Source: Betaproteobacteria bacterium (GTDB lineage: Bacteria; Pseudomonadota; Gammaproteobacteria; Burkholderiales; Rhodocyclaceae). Taken from it: a DNA stretch of 64,000 bases. The notes under the pieces were generated by a model, which was not told the DNA's origin, ran no database searches, and worked only from the letters and a program-made list of their open reading frames with translations. How positions within the stretch are numbered: position 1 is the stretch's first letter; each line of letters starts with the position of its first letter. Location of the stretch: positions 1 through 64,000 of the forward strand of contig WQYQ01000001.1 in NCBI GenBank assembly GCA_009781175.1. The letters are read 5' to 3'. Made by a program: the position numbers and the translations under genes. Of this stretch, positions 20,329 through 29,863 are shown in pieces.

Positions 20329-21177
20329 CTAGTTTTCCGTACGTTTAGCCAGCAGGGTTCGCGCAAGAATATTGATGGCAAGCACCCCAAGGGTGATCAA
20401 AAAGACGCCTGCCCATGCAAGACGTTGCCAATCAGGAAACGGACTCATTGCAAATTTGAAGATCGTGACGGGCAAGTTCGCCATCGGTTTGTTGAGATCC
20501 AAACTCCAGAACTGATTCGACAGCGCCGTAAAGAGCAATGGCGCCGTCTCACCAGCGATCCGCGCCACGGCAAGCAATACGCCGGTCATAATGCCCGCGC
20601 GGGCCGCTCGCACGGTGACCATCAAAATCACCTTCCAGCGCGACGCGCCCAAGGCGAAAGCCGCCTCGCGCAGTGTGTTCGGAATCAGAAGCAGCATATT
20701 CTCGGTCGTGCGCACAACGACCGGGATAACGATCAGCGCCAGAGCCAATGCTCCCGCCATGCCAGAGAATGAGCCTCGGCGCGCGACATAGATTTCGTAC
20801 ATGAAAAGGCCAATCACGATCGATGGTGCAGAGAGCAGCAGATCGTTAATGAAGCGGGTTATCTCGGCAAGCCAACCACGCTGCCCATATTCGGCCAAGA
20901 AGATGCCGGTCAGTATGCCAATCGGGGTACCAAGCAAGGTTGCAAGCACGACCATCACCATACTGCCCGCAATTGCATTGGCCAAGCCGCCCTGCCCGCC
21001 AGGCGGCGGCGTCATTTCCATAAATAGCGCGGGTTTCAGCGCACTTACGCCGATACCCGTCACCGTTACCAAAATCCAGATCAGCCAGAGCAAGCCGAAA
21101 GTCATTGCGCACATCGAAAGCGTGAGCGCAACACGGTTTGTCCATTTACGCCGTTGAGCCAGCGGGAAGAAGGCCAT
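20329..21177 (-). CDS. pstA: Phosphate ABC transporter permease PstA
   Basis: A 282-residue inner-membrane permease with six predicted helices. The cytoplasmic EAA loop that contacts PstB is visible at [19 protein letters not shown]. It pairs with PstC to form the phosphate channel. It starts 2 nt after the pstC stop and ends 10 nt before the chosen pstB start. Confidence 0.95.
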   Translation of the reverse strand: MAFFPLAQRRKWTNRVALTLSMCAMTFGLLWLIWILVTVTGIGVSALKPALFMEMTPPPGGQGGLANAIAGSMVMVVLATLLGTPIGILTGIFLAEYGQRGWLAEITRFINDLLLSAPSIVIGLFMYEIYVARRGSFSGMAGALALALIVIPVVVRTTENMLLLIPNTLREAAFALGASRWKVILMVTVRAARAGIMTGVLLAVARIAGETAPLLFTALSNQFWSLDLNKPMANLPVTIFKFAMSPFPDWQRLAWAGVFLITLGVLAINILARTLLAKRTEN

Positions 21178-21179
21178 GA

Positions 21180-22247
21180 TTAACGTCCTCCTTGCTGCTT
21201 CTGGATTCGCAGCAGCAATAAACGCGAAGCAGTAAGGACGGCTAAGGTGATTGCAAACAAAACCAATCCAAGATACATCAGCGATGCGCTATGCAGCCCC
21301 TCCTCCGCTTCCGCGAATTCATTCGCCAAGGCAGAGGTAATGCTGTTGCCGGGCAGGAACAAAGAGAGCCCCTCAAAGGCGTTCGAGTTCCCGATCACGA
21401 AGGTTACGGCCATCGTTTCTCCAAGCGCCCGCCCCAACCCAAGCATGATTCCACCCACAACCCCGACTCGGGTATAGGGGAGCACAACATTCCAAACGAC
21501 TTCCCATGTCGTGCACCCCAAGCCATAGGCCGATTCTTTCAACAGGGTAGGCGTCACTTCAAAGACGTCTCGCATCACGGATGCGATAAAAGGGATGACC
21601 ATGACCGCGAGAATAATCCCCGCGGTCAGCATGCCGATGCCGAAGTGCGGGCCCGCAAAAAGCTGACCAAGAAGCGGAATGCGCCCAAAGGTGTTGGCGA
21701 GAAAAGGCTGAGCGTATTTTGCGAAAAGCGGAGCGAAGAACAGCAGGCCCCACATGCCGTACACAATGCTTGGAATGCCGGCGAGCAACTCGATTGCGAT
21801 GCCCAACGGGCGGCGCAGCCAATTCGGAGACAGCTCGGTCAGGAAAAGCGCGATGCCGAAACTGACCGGCACCGCAATCACAAGCGCCAGAAATGAACTG
21901 ACAAGCGTTCCGTAAATCGGGATGAGCGCACCAAATTTTTCTTTCGGCGGACTCCAATCCGTGGAGGTAAGGAACCCCAAACCAAATGTCTTGATTGCCG
22001 GCCATGCGCCGATGATGAGCGCAACAATGATGCCGAGCAAAATGAGCAAAGCGAAAACAGCAAAACCGCGCGTGAGATTTAGAAATAGCCAGTCGCCTAT
22101 CCAACCCACCTTTTTGCGGCGTGACGCCTCGGAAAGGTTTTCAGCTTCAAGCCCACTAGGAATCTGCACGTTCAAATCTCCAGAAACAGGCAACGCAGCG
22201 GGAGAACCCGCTGCGTTGTGACGAGGCGTTTCAAGCTCGTCTTGCAC
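21180..22247 (-). CDS. pstC: Phosphate ABC transporter permease PstC
   Basis: A 355-residue inner-membrane permease with a cytoplasmic N-terminal extension of about 50 residues, then the first helix ([19 protein letters not shown]). The EAA loop is at [20 protein letters not shown]. It partners PstA. It lies 8 nt after pstS, a shorter gap than usual after a periplasmic-protein gene. Confidence 0.95.
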   Translation of the reverse strand: MQDELETPRHNAAGSPAALPVSGDLNVQIPSGLEAENLSEASRRKKVGWIGDWLFLNLTRGFAVFALLILLGIIVALIIGAWPAIKTFGLGFLTSTDWSPPKEKFGALIPIYGTLVSSFLALVIAVPVSFGIALFLTELSPNWLRRPLGIAIELLAGIPSIVYGMWGLLFFAPLFAKYAQPFLANTFGRIPLLGQLFAGPHFGIGMLTAGIILAVMVIPFIASVMRDVFEVTPTLLKESAYGLGCTTWEVVWNVVLPYTRVGVVGGIMLGLGRALGETMAVTFVIGNSNAFEGLSLFLPGNSITSALANEFAEAEEGLHSASLMYLGLVLFAITLAVLTASRLLLLRIQKQQGGR

Positions 22248-22255
22248 TCTTGCAC

Positions 22256-23302
22256 TTACTTGACTACGTGAACCGGCTTGCCGCTGCTGTCTTTAATGTT
22301 GGACCAGGAGCTGTGAATCAGCTTGACCAGGCTTTCAGGAAGAGGAACGTAATCCAGTTCAGACGCCATTGCACCGCCGTTTTTGTAGGCCCATTCGAAG
22401 AATTTCAAAACCTCGGCCGATTGGGCCGGTTTCTCAGCATTGGCATGCATCAAGATAAAAGTAGCGCCAGTAATCGGCCATGCATTCTTGCCCGGCTGAT
22501 TCGTCAGAATCTGATAGAACGCACTCTTTGTCCAATCGGCATCCGCCGCCGCAGCCTTGAAATTCGCATCATCCGGTTGCACGAATTGTCCCGCCGCATT
22601 TTGCAGTTGGGCATGCGTCAGCTTGTTTTGCTTCGCGTAGGCATATTCGACGTAACCGATAGCCCCCGGCAGTTGCTGAACAAACGCGGAAACGCCTTCG
22701 TTGCCTTTACCGCCGGTTCCGGTCGGCCATTGTACGGCCGTCCCACTACCGATCTCCTGCTGCCATGCAGGACTGACTTTGGACAAGTAGTCGGTGAAAA
22801 TGAACGTGGTACCCGAACCATCCGCTCTGCGCACTACAGCGATTTGCTGATTGGGCAAGGCCATGTCTGCATTGAGCTTGGCAAGGCGCGGGTCGTTCCA
22901 GGTTTTGATTTTTCCGAGATAGATATCGGCCAACACGTCGCCAGTCAGTTTCAACTGCCCCGGTTTTACGCCTGGCAGATTAACAACAGGCACGACCCCA
23001 CCGATGACGGTCGGAAACTGCACCAAGCCATCTTTTTGCAGTTCTTCTGGCTTAAGCGGCGCATCGGAAGCGCCAAAGTCGACTGTTTTGGCGCGGATTT
23101 GCTTCAAACCGCCCGAAGACCCGATGGACTGGTAATTGACTTTGTTGCCAGTGGCTTTTTGATAGGCATCGGCCCATTTGGCGTAAATCGGCGCCGGGAA
23201 GGAAGCTCCCGCTCCGGTAATTTCCGCCGCGCTTACAACATTGCCAAGCACCACAAAACCCAATGCAGCAAACGATACGGTTAAGACATGACGGGAGAAC
23301 AT
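22256..23302 (-). CDS. pstS: Periplasmic phosphate-binding protein PstS
   Basis: A 348-residue protein with a Sec signal peptide (hydrophobic core [15 protein letters not shown], cleavage expected after SAA). The mature protein opens with [19 protein letters not shown] and contains the phosphate-binding loops [20 protein letters not shown] and [17 protein letters not shown]. It delivers phosphate to PstCA. It is the first gene of pstSCAB and is separated from glmM by about 160 nt holding the glmM terminator. I found no convincing PhoB box in the upstream region. Confidence 0.96.
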   Translation of the reverse strand: MFSRHVLTVSFAALGFVVLGNVVSAAEITGAGASFPAPIYAKWADAYQKATGNKVNYQSIGSSGGLKQIRAKTVDFGASDAPLKPEELQKDGLVQFPTVIGGVVPVVNLPGVKPGQLKLTGDVLADIYLGKIKTWNDPRLAKLNADMALPNQQIAVVRRADGSGTTFIFTDYLSKVSPAWQQEIGSGTAVQWPTGTGGKGNEGVSAFVQQLPGAIGYVEYAYAKQNKLTHAQLQNAAGQFVQPDDANFKAAAADADWTKSAFYQILTNQPGKNAWPITGATFILMHANAEKPAQSAEVLKFFEWAYKNGGAMASELDYVPLPESLVKLIHSSWSNIKDSSGKPVHVVK

Positions 23303-23408
23303 AGCGACCTCTTCTGTTGAGAACGGACGATAGTCTAGTTCCGCTGTATTACGCCTATGTTACATGTCGCATGCCTGTAATGCACTGACCGCTTGTTCTC
23401 CACGCCAA

Positions 23409-23440
23409 AGAAAAACCCCGCTTAAAAACAAACGGGGTTT
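23409..23440 (-). terminator. Rho-independent terminator after glmM
   Basis: Inverted repeat AAACCCCG and CGGGGTTT; read on the minus strand the second arm runs into TTTTT. It lies just after the glmM stop and before the pstS promoter region, so it separates the two transcription units. Confidence 0.8.
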
Positions 23441-23459
23441 CGTGTAGGCTCTACGTGTT

Positions 23460-24815
23460 TCAGGCACAAGCGGCACGTACCGCTGCGGCAATATCCTCAG
23501 CCAGCCGGGGCACAAGCTCACCATCCTGCCCCTCGACCATCACGCGCAGCAAAGGCTCGGTACCCGAGGGCCGCAAAAGGATTCGGCCTGCATCGCCCAA
23601 CTCACACTCGGCACGCTGCTGAGCAGCCTTGATCGAAGTATCGGCTTTCCAATCGAAACCAGCCGGCATCCGCACATTGACAAGCTTTTGCGGATAGAAC
23701 ACCAACTCTTCGCACGCTTGCGCGAGCGTTTGCGTAGAGGTGCGCAATGAGGCGAGGACCTGCAATGCGGAAATAATTCCATCGCCCGATGTATGCCGGT
23801 CGAGACAAATAATATGGCCCGAATTTTCCCCGCCCAGACGCCATCCGCGCTCAACCATCATCTCAAGCACATAGCGGTCGCCGACTTTGGCGCGTTCAAA
23901 CGGCACGTCTAACGCTTCAAGCGCGCGCTGAAAGCCGAGATTGCTCATCAAGGTGCCCACGACGCCACGCAAACGCCCGGCGGCTTTCTGCGCTTTGGCA
24001 ATGACGTACAGAAGCTGGTCGCCGTCATAAACTTGACCCAGATTGTCAACCATGATAACCCGATCGCCATCGCCGTCGAGTGCGATGCCAAGATCGGCCT
24101 GCTCGGCCAGGACAAAACGCCGCAAAGCTTCCGGCGAGGTCGCGCCCACGTCTTCGTTGATATTCAATCCATTCGGCTCACGGCCAATGGCTACGACTTC
24201 CGCGCCCAGCTCGTGGAATACACGCGGAGCAATCTGGTAGGCGGCGCCATGCGCGCAATCGAGTGCGATTTTTAAACCGCGCAGATCGAGCTCGTTCGGG
24301 AAGGTGCTCTTGCAGAATTCAATGTAGCGGCCCGCCGCATCGCCGATACGGCGCGCCCGGCCCAATTTGGCGGATTCCGCGCAGCCGATCGGTTCATCCA
24401 GACAGGCTTCGATCGCCAGTTCCGTCGCATCGGGCAACTTGGTCCCCTGCGCCGAGAAGAATTTGATTCCGTTGTCGTAGTACGGATTGTGCGAGGCGGA
24501 AATCACTACCCCGGCGTCGAGACGCAAGGCCCGCGTCAGATAAGCGACCGCAGGCGTTGGGATTGGCCCAGCCAGAATGACGTCAACACCCGCCGCCGTG
24601 AGACCGGCCTCCAAGGCGGCCTCCAGCAAATAGCCGGAAACCCGCGTGTCCTTGCCGATCAGCACTGACGGCCGCTCATGCCCGCGAAATCCCGCATTTT
24701 CGTCACACAGCACCCGGCCGGCGGCATAGCCAAGCCGCATTACGAATTCCGGAGTAATCGGGCTCTCGCCAACCTTGCCTCTTACGCCATCCGTGCCAAA
24801 ATACTTCCGCGTCAT
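23460..24815 (-). CDS. glmM: Phosphoglucosamine mutase
   Basis: A 451-residue enzyme that converts glucosamine 6-phosphate to glucosamine 1-phosphate for UDP-GlcNAc synthesis. The phosphoserine site is S108 in [14 protein letters not shown], the metal loop is DGDGDR, the sugar loop is GGENSGH and the phosphate loop is [13 protein letters not shown] chose the ATG at 24815, which follows GAGG at good spacing and begins [12 protein letters not shown]; a GTG four codons upstream overlaps that ribosome site. It follows folP by 20 nt. Its product pathway also feeds pseudaminic acid made by the locus near 60 kb. Confidence 0.96.
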   Translation of the reverse strand: MTRKYFGTDGVRGKVGESPITPEFVMRLGYAAGRVLCDENAGFRGHERPSVLIGKDTRVSGYLLEAALEAGLTAAGVDVILAGPIPTPAVAYLTRALRLDAGVVISASHNPYYDNGIKFFSAQGTKLPDATELAIEACLDEPIGCAESAKLGRARRIGDAAGRYIEFCKSTFPNELDLRGLKIALDCAHGAAYQIAPRVFHELGAEVVAIGREPNGLNINEDVGATSPEALRRFVLAEQADLGIALDGDGDRVIMVDNLGQVYDGDQLLYVIAKAQKAAGRLRGVVGTLMSNLGFQRALEALDVPFERAKVGDRYVLEMMVERGWRLGGENSGHIICLDRHTSGDGIISALQVLASLRTSTQTLAQACEELVFYPQKLVNVRMPAGFDWKADTSIKAAQQRAECELGDAGRILLRPSGTEPLLRVMVEGQDGELVPRLAEDIAAAVRAACA

Positions 24816-24835
24816 TCCAAGCCTCACTTAACAAA

Positions 24836-25675
24836 TCACGCAATACCAAACCTTGGACCGAGCGCAGCCCACACCTTCAGCGCGGCCGCAGTCTCAGCCA
24901 CATCATGAACCCGTAAAACCGCAGCGCCCTGGGCCGCTGCAGCGACGGCGGCCACTGCGCTCGGCAGCATGCGCTTTTCAACCGGCCAACCCGTAATTTC
25001 GCCCAGCATCGATTTACGCGACACGCCTACCAATACGGGCGCGAGTTCGCCCAATTCCGGCAAAGCCTGAAAAAGCGCAGCGTTGTGTTCGAGTGTTTTA
25101 CCAAAACCGAAGCCCGGATCGATGAGAATCCTGTCACTGTTTACGCCCAGTTGTATCATCGTGTTCAGCCTTTCGTGAAGAAAGGCTTTCACCTCGGTCA
25201 CGACATTTCCGTATTGCGGATTGTGCTGCATCGTGCGGGGCTGTCCTTGCATATGCATCACACACAGACCGCAATTTGTCCCGGCGACGGCCTCCATAGC
25301 GTCTTCGGCGTGAAATGCGTTGATGTCGTTAATCAGATCGGCGCCTGCCGCAAGTACGGCGCGCATCACTTCCGGTTTCAGTGTATCGACCGAAACAGGC
25401 ACGCCAAGCGGAAGCAGCAGATCCAATATCGGCAACAGACGGCGCAACTCTTCTTTCACGCTTACCGATTCGGCGCCCGGCCGTGAGGATTCGCCTCCAA
25501 TATCTAAAATGTCGGCGCCGGCTTCGATTGCCTTGAGGGCTTTTGCACATATTTGCTCTGGTTTTTCAATCAAACCGTCGCCGGAAAACGAGTCGGGCGT
25601 GATGTTGATGATCGCCATCAAAAGCGGCCGATCCAAGCTCAAGCGATAAGCGCCGCAAGCAAAATAACGCGTCAT
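24836..25675 (-). CDS. folP: Dihydropteroate synthase
   Basis: A 279-residue TIM-barrel enzyme that joins 6-hydroxymethyl-dihydropterin pyrophosphate to p-aminobenzoate in folate synthesis; it is the sulfonamide target. The two family signatures are seen: MAIINITPDSFSGDG near the start and DIGGESSRPGAESV near residue 60; later motifs are LINDINAF, DPGFGFGKT and GVSRKSM. It lies between ftsH and glmM, the conserved ftsH-folP-glmM order. Confidence 0.95.
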   Translation of the reverse strand: MTRYFACGAYRLSLDRPLLMAIINITPDSFSGDGLIEKPEQICAKALKAIEAGADILDIGGESSRPGAESVSVKEELRRLLPILDLLLPLGVPVSVDTLKPEVMRAVLAAGADLINDINAFHAEDAMEAVAGTNCGLCVMHMQGQPRTMQHNPQYGNVVTEVKAFLHERLNTMIQLGVNSDRILIDPGFGFGKTLEHNAALFQALPELGELAPVLVGVSRKSMLGEITGWPVEKRMLPSAVAAVAAAAQGAAVLRVHDVAETAAALKVWAALGPRFGIA

Positions 25676-25683
25676 AAAATGAA

Positions 25684-25710
25684 AAGGCCGGCCACGCGGC
25701 CGGCCTTGGA
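25684..25710 (-). terminator. Rho-independent terminator after ftsH
   Basis: A strong GC-rich hairpin, AAGGCCGGCC and GGCCGGCCTT around a 4-nt loop, lies between the ftsH stop and the folP start. On the minus strand it is followed by a T-rich stretch (TTCATTTT). It may reduce, rather than abolish, read-through into folP-glmM. Confidence 0.75.
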
Positions 25711-25724
25711 AAACACTTTAAGAA

Positions 25725-27614
25725 TCAAGCCGGCGCCGTCGCATTCGAAGCGGCTCCATCGTTAGAACCATCTTCTGACGGGGGCTTGGGCGCTTGCGTT
25801 GTCGACTTCGGCGCGCGTGGCGGAAGGCCGGCCATGATGTCGGCAATCTGGTCGGCGTCGATGGTTTCCCATTCGAGCAAGGCGGCGGTCATTGCCTCCA
25901 CCTTGTCGCGGCTTTCCTCAAGAATTTTCTTCGCCAGTGCGTATTGTTCGTCGACGATGCGGCGGATTTCAGTGTCGACCTTCTGCATCGTTGCTTCGGA
26001 CAGATTCTTGTGGGTCGTGATCGAACGGCCGAGGAAGACCTCGCCCTCGTTTTCCGCATAGACCATCGGCCCCAGCGCTTCCGACATCCCGTAGCGCGTC
26101 ACCATATCGCGCGCCAAACCCGTTGCGCGTTCGAAATCGTTCGAAGCGCCCGTCGAAACATTGCCGACGAAGAGTTCCTCCGCAACCCGTCCGCCAAACA
26201 GCATGCAAATCTGGGCCAGCATCTGATCGCGATACAAACTGAAGCGATCCATTTCCGGCAGCGACCAAGTTACGCCCAAGGCGCGGCCGCGTGGAATGAC
26301 CGTCACTTTATGCACAGGATCGCAGCCAGGCAGCGTGGCGCCGATGATTGCATGGCCGGACTCGTGGTAAGCCGTTTTCTTTTTGTCTTCCGGCGTAATA
26401 ACCATCGACTTGCGTTCGGCGCCCATGAAGATTTTGTCTTTTGCGCGTTCGAAATCATCCATATCGACAAGACGCTTATTCGAACGCGCCGCGAACAAGG
26501 CCGCCTCGTTCACCAAGTTCGCAAGATCGGCGCCCGACATTCCGGGCGTACCGCGCGCAAGGATATTTGCATCCACATCCGGCGCAACCGGCACTTTGCG
26601 CATATGCACGCGCAAGATTTGCTCGCGGCCACGGATATCCGGCAGCGGCACAACCACCTGGCGGTCGAAACGGCCCGGACGCATTAAGGCCGGGTCAAGC
26701 ACATCGGGCCGGTTCGTCGCGGCAATGACGATAATGCCCGTTTGCCCTTCAAAACCGTCCATTTCGACGAGCAACTGGTTCAAGGTTTGTTCGCGTTCGT
26801 CGTTGCCGCCGCCAAGACCCGCGCCGCGCTGACGGCCGACCGCATCGATTTCGTCGATGAAGATGATGCACGGCGCCTGTTTTTTCGCGTTCTCGAACAT
26901 GTCGCGCACGCGCGCGGCGCCAACGCCGACGAACATTTCGACGAAATCGGAACCCGAGATCGAAAAGAACGGCACTTTTGCTTCGCCCGCAATCGCTTTG
27001 GCAAGCAACGTCTTACCCGTTCCCGGCGAACCAACCATCAGCACGCCTTTGGGAATCCGGCCGCCCAATTTCTGGAATTTCGAAGGATCGCGCAGGAAGT
27101 CGACCAATTCGCCAACTTCTTCCTTGGCCTCATCGCAGCCCGCCACATCGGCAAAGGTAATCGAGTTGCTCGATTCGTCGAGCATGCGCGCCCGGCTCTT
27201 GCCGAAGGAAAAAGCCCCGCCCCGGCCGCCGCCTTGCATCTGCCGCATGAAAAAGATCCACACGCCGATCAGAAGCAGCATCGGGAACCAGGAGACGAAG
27301 ATGCTCATCAAGAAGGACTGCTCTTCCTCCGGTTTGCTCGCGACGTTCACCCCGTAGCGCATCAAATCGCCGACCATCCAGAGGTCCCCGGGGGTGTAAA
27401 CGACAATGGATTTTCCTTCCTGCGTCGTCGCGCGCAGCGTACGGCGGTCCTCCACCACAACCTTGGTGATCCGCCCGGCCTTGGCCTCATCCATAAATTG
27501 CGAATAGTCCATCGTCGTCTGTGCAGTCTGACGATTATTGAACTGATTGAACACGGTCATCAGCACAATGCCGATAACCAGCCAAATGGCGAGATTCTTG
27601 ACGAGATTGTTCAA
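25725..27614 (-). CDS. ftsH: ATP-dependent zinc metalloprotease FtsH
   Basis: A 629-residue membrane AAA+ protease. It has two transmembrane helices (about residues 7-24 and 101-123) flanking a periplasmic domain. The AAA module carries Walker A GSPGTGKT (K201), Walker [12 protein letters not shown] and the second region of homology near [20 protein letters not shown]. The zinc protease site is HESGH (417-421). It degrades misplaced membrane proteins and short-lived regulators. It follows rlmE by about 107 nt on the same strand, the usual pair. Confidence 0.97.
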   Translation of the reverse strand: MNNLVKNLAIWLVIGIVLMTVFNQFNNRQTAQTTMDYSQFMDEAKAGRITKVVVEDRRTLRATTQEGKSIVVYTPGDLWMVGDLMRYGVNVASKPEEEQSFLMSIFVSWFPMLLLIGVWIFFMRQMQGGGRGGAFSFGKSRARMLDESSNSITFADVAGCDEAKEEVGELVDFLRDPSKFQKLGGRIPKGVLMVGSPGTGKTLLAKAIAGEAKVPFFSISGSDFVEMFVGVGAARVRDMFENAKKQAPCIIFIDEIDAVGRQRGAGLGGGNDEREQTLNQLLVEMDGFEGQTGIIVIAATNRPDVLDPALMRPGRFDRQVVVPLPDIRGREQILRVHMRKVPVAPDVDANILARGTPGMSGADLANLVNEAALFAARSNKRLVDMDDFERAKDKIFMGAERKSMVITPEDKKKTAYHESGHAIIGATLPGCDPVHKVTVIPRGRALGVTWSLPEMDRFSLYRDQMLAQICMLFGGRVAEELFVGNVSTGASNDFERATGLARDMVTRYGMSEALGPMVYAENEGEVFLGRSITTHKNLSEATMQKVDTEIRRIVDEQYALAKKILEESRDKVEAMTAALLEWETIDADQIADIMAGLPPRAPKSTTQAPKPPSEDGSNDGAASNATAPA

Positions 27615-27721
27615 GGTGCGTGCTTCCTTATTGGCCCACAGAGGCCGCTCCTGGGTGGACCATCAGATTGTATGACCGTTCCGCGTCAAGCGCCAATGAT
27701 GCTAACCGCCAGAAAAACCAT

Positions 27722-28348
27722 TTAATTCACCGAATTGCGGCGCAAACCTAACAAGTAGACTTCCGCGCTGCGGTCGCGCGAGGCTTCCGGCTTACGCGTC
27801 TGAACCGATGCGAACAACGCCTGCATCGCCTTCCGGTACTCCATGAAGCCCGCGCCCTGAAACAATTTGATCAACATATTGCCGCCTGGGCGCAGATGCT
27901 GATCCGCGAAATCCAGCGCCAACTCGGCCAAATGGAGCATGCGTCCCTGGTCGATCGTGGCAATGCCGGAAATATTGGGGGCGATATCGGAAAGCACAAG
28001 GTCCACCGGGCGATTATTTAAGCGCTGCCCAAGCTCTGCAAGGATTGCGTCCTCGGCAAAATCGCCTTGAATGAATTCGACGCCTGGTATTGGCTCAAAA
28101 GGCAGCAGATCGAGCGCGATGACGCAGCCTCCGGGCAAAACCTTGCGCGCAACGATTTGTGTCCAGCTTCCCGGCGCGGCGCCCAACTCGACAACAACTT
28201 GTCCCTTGTGCAGCAACTTATCTTTGTGGTCGATCTCAGTGAGCTTGAACGCCGCGCGGGAACGGTAGCCTTCGGCTTTCGCTTTGCGCACCCACGGATC
28301 GGATACATGCTCTTGCATCCACTGTTTGCTGGTCTTACTCGGCTTCAT
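27722..28348 (-). CDS. rlmE: 23S rRNA 2'-O-methyltransferase (U2552)
   Basis: A 208-residue FtsJ/RrmJ family enzyme. The SAM-binding motif is [15 protein letters not shown]; the catalytic K-D-K-E set is visible as K in [11 protein letters not shown] in [12 protein letters not shown] in MLIKLFQG, and the late glutamate in [11 protein letters not shown]. It methylates the ribose of U2552 in the large subunit rRNA. It diverges from yhbY with only 35 nt between the starts, so the promoters overlap. Confidence 0.95.
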   Translation of the reverse strand: MKPSKTSKQWMQEHVSDPWVRKAKAEGYRSRAAFKLTEIDHKDKLLHKGQVVVELGAAPGSWTQIVARKVLPGGCVIALDLLPFEPIPGVEFIQGDFAEDAILAELGQRLNNRPVDLVLSDIAPNISGIATIDQGRMLHLAELALDFADQHLRPGGNMLIKLFQGAGFMEYRKAMQALFASVQTRKPEASRDRSAEVYLLGLRRNSVN

Positions 28349-28383
28349 CGACTTAAAATGCCGGTTTATCCCGGCGTAATCCT

Positions 28384-28839
28384 ATGAAAGAACTCACTCC
28401 AGCCGAACGCCGCGATTTGCGCGCCCGTGCGCATCATCTCGATCCAGTCGTCAGCATCGCCGCAAACGGCCTCAGCGCAACGGTTTTGCAAGAAATTGAC
28501 CGATCACTCAAAGCGCATGAACTAATCAAGATCCGTGTTTATAGCGACGATCGCGACTTGCGCGGCGCATTGATGGCCGAAATTTGTAAAGAACTACTCT
28601 GTTCGCCAGTCCAATCGATCGGCAAACTGTTGATTGTCTATCGGCCTGAACCCAAAACGGAAAAAACGGCTCAGCCAAGTTTGCGCAAACCGAGCGTCGC
28701 GCGCCCCAAAGCGCTCAAACCGGAATCGGGACGGACGGCTCGAACCACTCGCGGCACAAGCGCGGTGCGCCGTTCCTTTGCGCCTAAACCCACTGCGAAA
28801 TTCCGCTCCAGCGCGGCGCGCAAGCCGGGTAAACGTTAA
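28384..28839 (+). CDS. yhbY: YhbY/CRS1 family RNA-binding protein
   Basis: A 151-residue protein. Residues 1-95 form the CRM domain: KELTPAERRDLRARAHHLDP, the GxxG-like loop AANGLSATVLQEID and IKIRVYSDDRD. YhbY associates with pre-50S ribosomal subunits. The last ~55 residues are a low-complexity Lys/Arg/Ser/Pro tail that E. coli YhbY (97 residues) lacks; such tails are common in betaproteobacterial homologues and probably add non-specific RNA affinity. It diverges from rlmE, another ribosome-maturation gene. Confidence 0.92.
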   Translation: MKELTPAERRDLRARAHHLDPVVSIAANGLSATVLQEIDRSLKAHELIKIRVYSDDRDLRGALMAEICKELLCSPVQSIGKLLIVYRPEPKTEKTAQPSLRKPSVARPKALKPESGRTARTTRGTSAVRRSFAPKPTAKFRSSAARKPGKR

Positions 28840-28851
28840 GGCTCTCGGTGT

Positions 28852-28894
28852 AGCGATCCGTTTCACTCGGATCGCTCGGATCGCTCGGATCGCT
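28852..28894. repeat. Three 9-bp tandem repeats forming a palindrome
   Basis: Three perfect copies of CTCGGATCG lie at 28866-28892. The 9-mer AGCGATCCG just before them (28852-28860) pairs perfectly with CGGATCGCT, which is present in each copy, so several alternative hairpins can form. The outer flanks GTGTA and TTTACAC extend the longest one imperfectly. It lies between the converging yhbY and DUF4149 genes and probably terminates both. Confidence 0.85.
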
Positions 28895-28907
28895 TTACAC
28901 ACTAACC

Positions 28908-29372
28908 TCAGCGGCGGGTTCCGCCAAATTCCAACACGACCAAAACACCGCCAAGCGCGCTTTGAATGACATACAGAACGCTTGCAATCCCATGCCAGGT
29001 CGAAAAACGCTGACGGAGCACGCTTTCCATCACTTCACGCGGGAAAGCTTGATTCTTTAGCTGCGCCAAGAGCGGTTGAATGCCGAATTGCGCAGCCAAG
29101 GTGCACAAAAGCATCGTCAGAACGAGCCAGAAAACCGCGCTCTTCAGTACGCTGACGCCGTGTTGGAAAAACAGGCACAACAGCATATACACCGCGCTGC
29201 CGATGCCGATCCATGCCACGGCGCTGAATAAGCGCCCGGCGATCGCTCCCGCCAGCATCCGGTCGCTCAAGGCCGCGAAGAGCGTCGGCGCAACCACGCC
29301 GCCAACGGTCCATAGCGCGCCAACCCAGAAGGTCAGGGCCAGCGCGTAAAGGGGGCGGACGACCTGATTCAC
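28908..29372 (-). CDS. DUF4149 domain membrane protein
   Basis: A 154-residue protein with four hydrophobic helices (first LYALALTFWVGALWTVGGVV, last ASVLYVIQSALGGVLVVLEF). It matches the DUF4149 family, which is commonly encoded beside greA or yhbY in betaproteobacteria. No function is established. It starts 3 nt after the greA stop, so it is probably the last gene of the carA-carB-greA unit. Confidence 0.8.
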   Translation of the reverse strand: MNQVVRPLYALALTFWVGALWTVGGVVAPTLFAALSDRMLAGAIAGRLFSAVAWIGIGSAVYMLLCLFFQHGVSVLKSAVFWLVLTMLLCTLAAQFGIQPLLAQLKNQAFPREVMESVLRQRFSTWHGIASVLYVIQSALGGVLVVLEFGGTRR

Positions 29373-29375
29373 GAT

Positions 29376-29852
29376 TCAAACGTAGCGCACATCGAGAATT
29401 TCGAGCTCACGCCGGCCTCCTGGCGCATCGAATTCCGCCACATCGCCGGCATATTTACCGATCAAAGCGCGCGCGATCGGGGAAGAGACCGAAATCTTGC
29501 CAAGCTTCGAATCGGCTTCGTCGTCGCCCACGATTTGATAGGTCAGCGTTGAGCCGTTGTGTAGATCCTCCAGTTCGATCGTTGCGCCAAAGACACAACG
29601 ACCGTCCGCATCGAGCAGTTGAGGATCGACGATCAGTGCATGCGACAACTTGCCTTCGACTTCCTTGATCCGGCCTTCGATGAAGCCCTGCCGGTCTTTG
29701 GCTGCTTCATATTCGGCATTTTCAGAGAGATCGCCGTGCGAACGCGCTTCGGCAATCGCAGCGATCACCTCCGGGCGATCGACGGTTTTGAGACGATGAA
29801 GTTCGGCGCGCAATTGTTCGGCGCCCTTGATCGTAAGGGGAATCTTATTCAT
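29376..29852 (-). CDS. greA: Transcription elongation factor GreA
   Basis: A 158-residue protein. The N-terminal coiled coil ([19 protein letters not shown]) carries the acidic tip [15 protein letters not shown], which enters the RNA polymerase secondary channel and stimulates cleavage of backtracked RNA. The C-terminal domain holds [14 protein letters not shown] chose the ATG at 29852, which gives the exact length of E. coli GreA; a TTG 15 nt upstream overlaps the carB stop. It is co-transcribed after carB. Confidence 0.94.
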   Translation of the reverse strand: MNKIPLTIKGAEQLRAELHRLKTVDRPEVIAAIAEARSHGDLSENAEYEAAKDRQGFIEGRIKEVEGKLSHALIVDPQLLDADGRCVFGATIELEDLHNGSTLTYQIVGDDEADSKLGKISVSSPIARALIGKYAGDVAEFDAPGGRRELEILDVRYV

Positions 29853-29863
29853 GGGGAGAATGC

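Noticed and set aside
23303-23408. PhoB box before pstS
   Set aside because: CTGTAAT and CTGACC occur close together, but the spacing and orientation do not fit the direct 7-bp repeats with 4-bp spacer of a Pho box.
25794-26687. Plus-strand open frame of 297 codons inside ftsH
   Set aside because: It lies wholly antisense to the conserved AAA and protease domains of FtsH, and its translation is Arg/His-rich without recognisable motifs.
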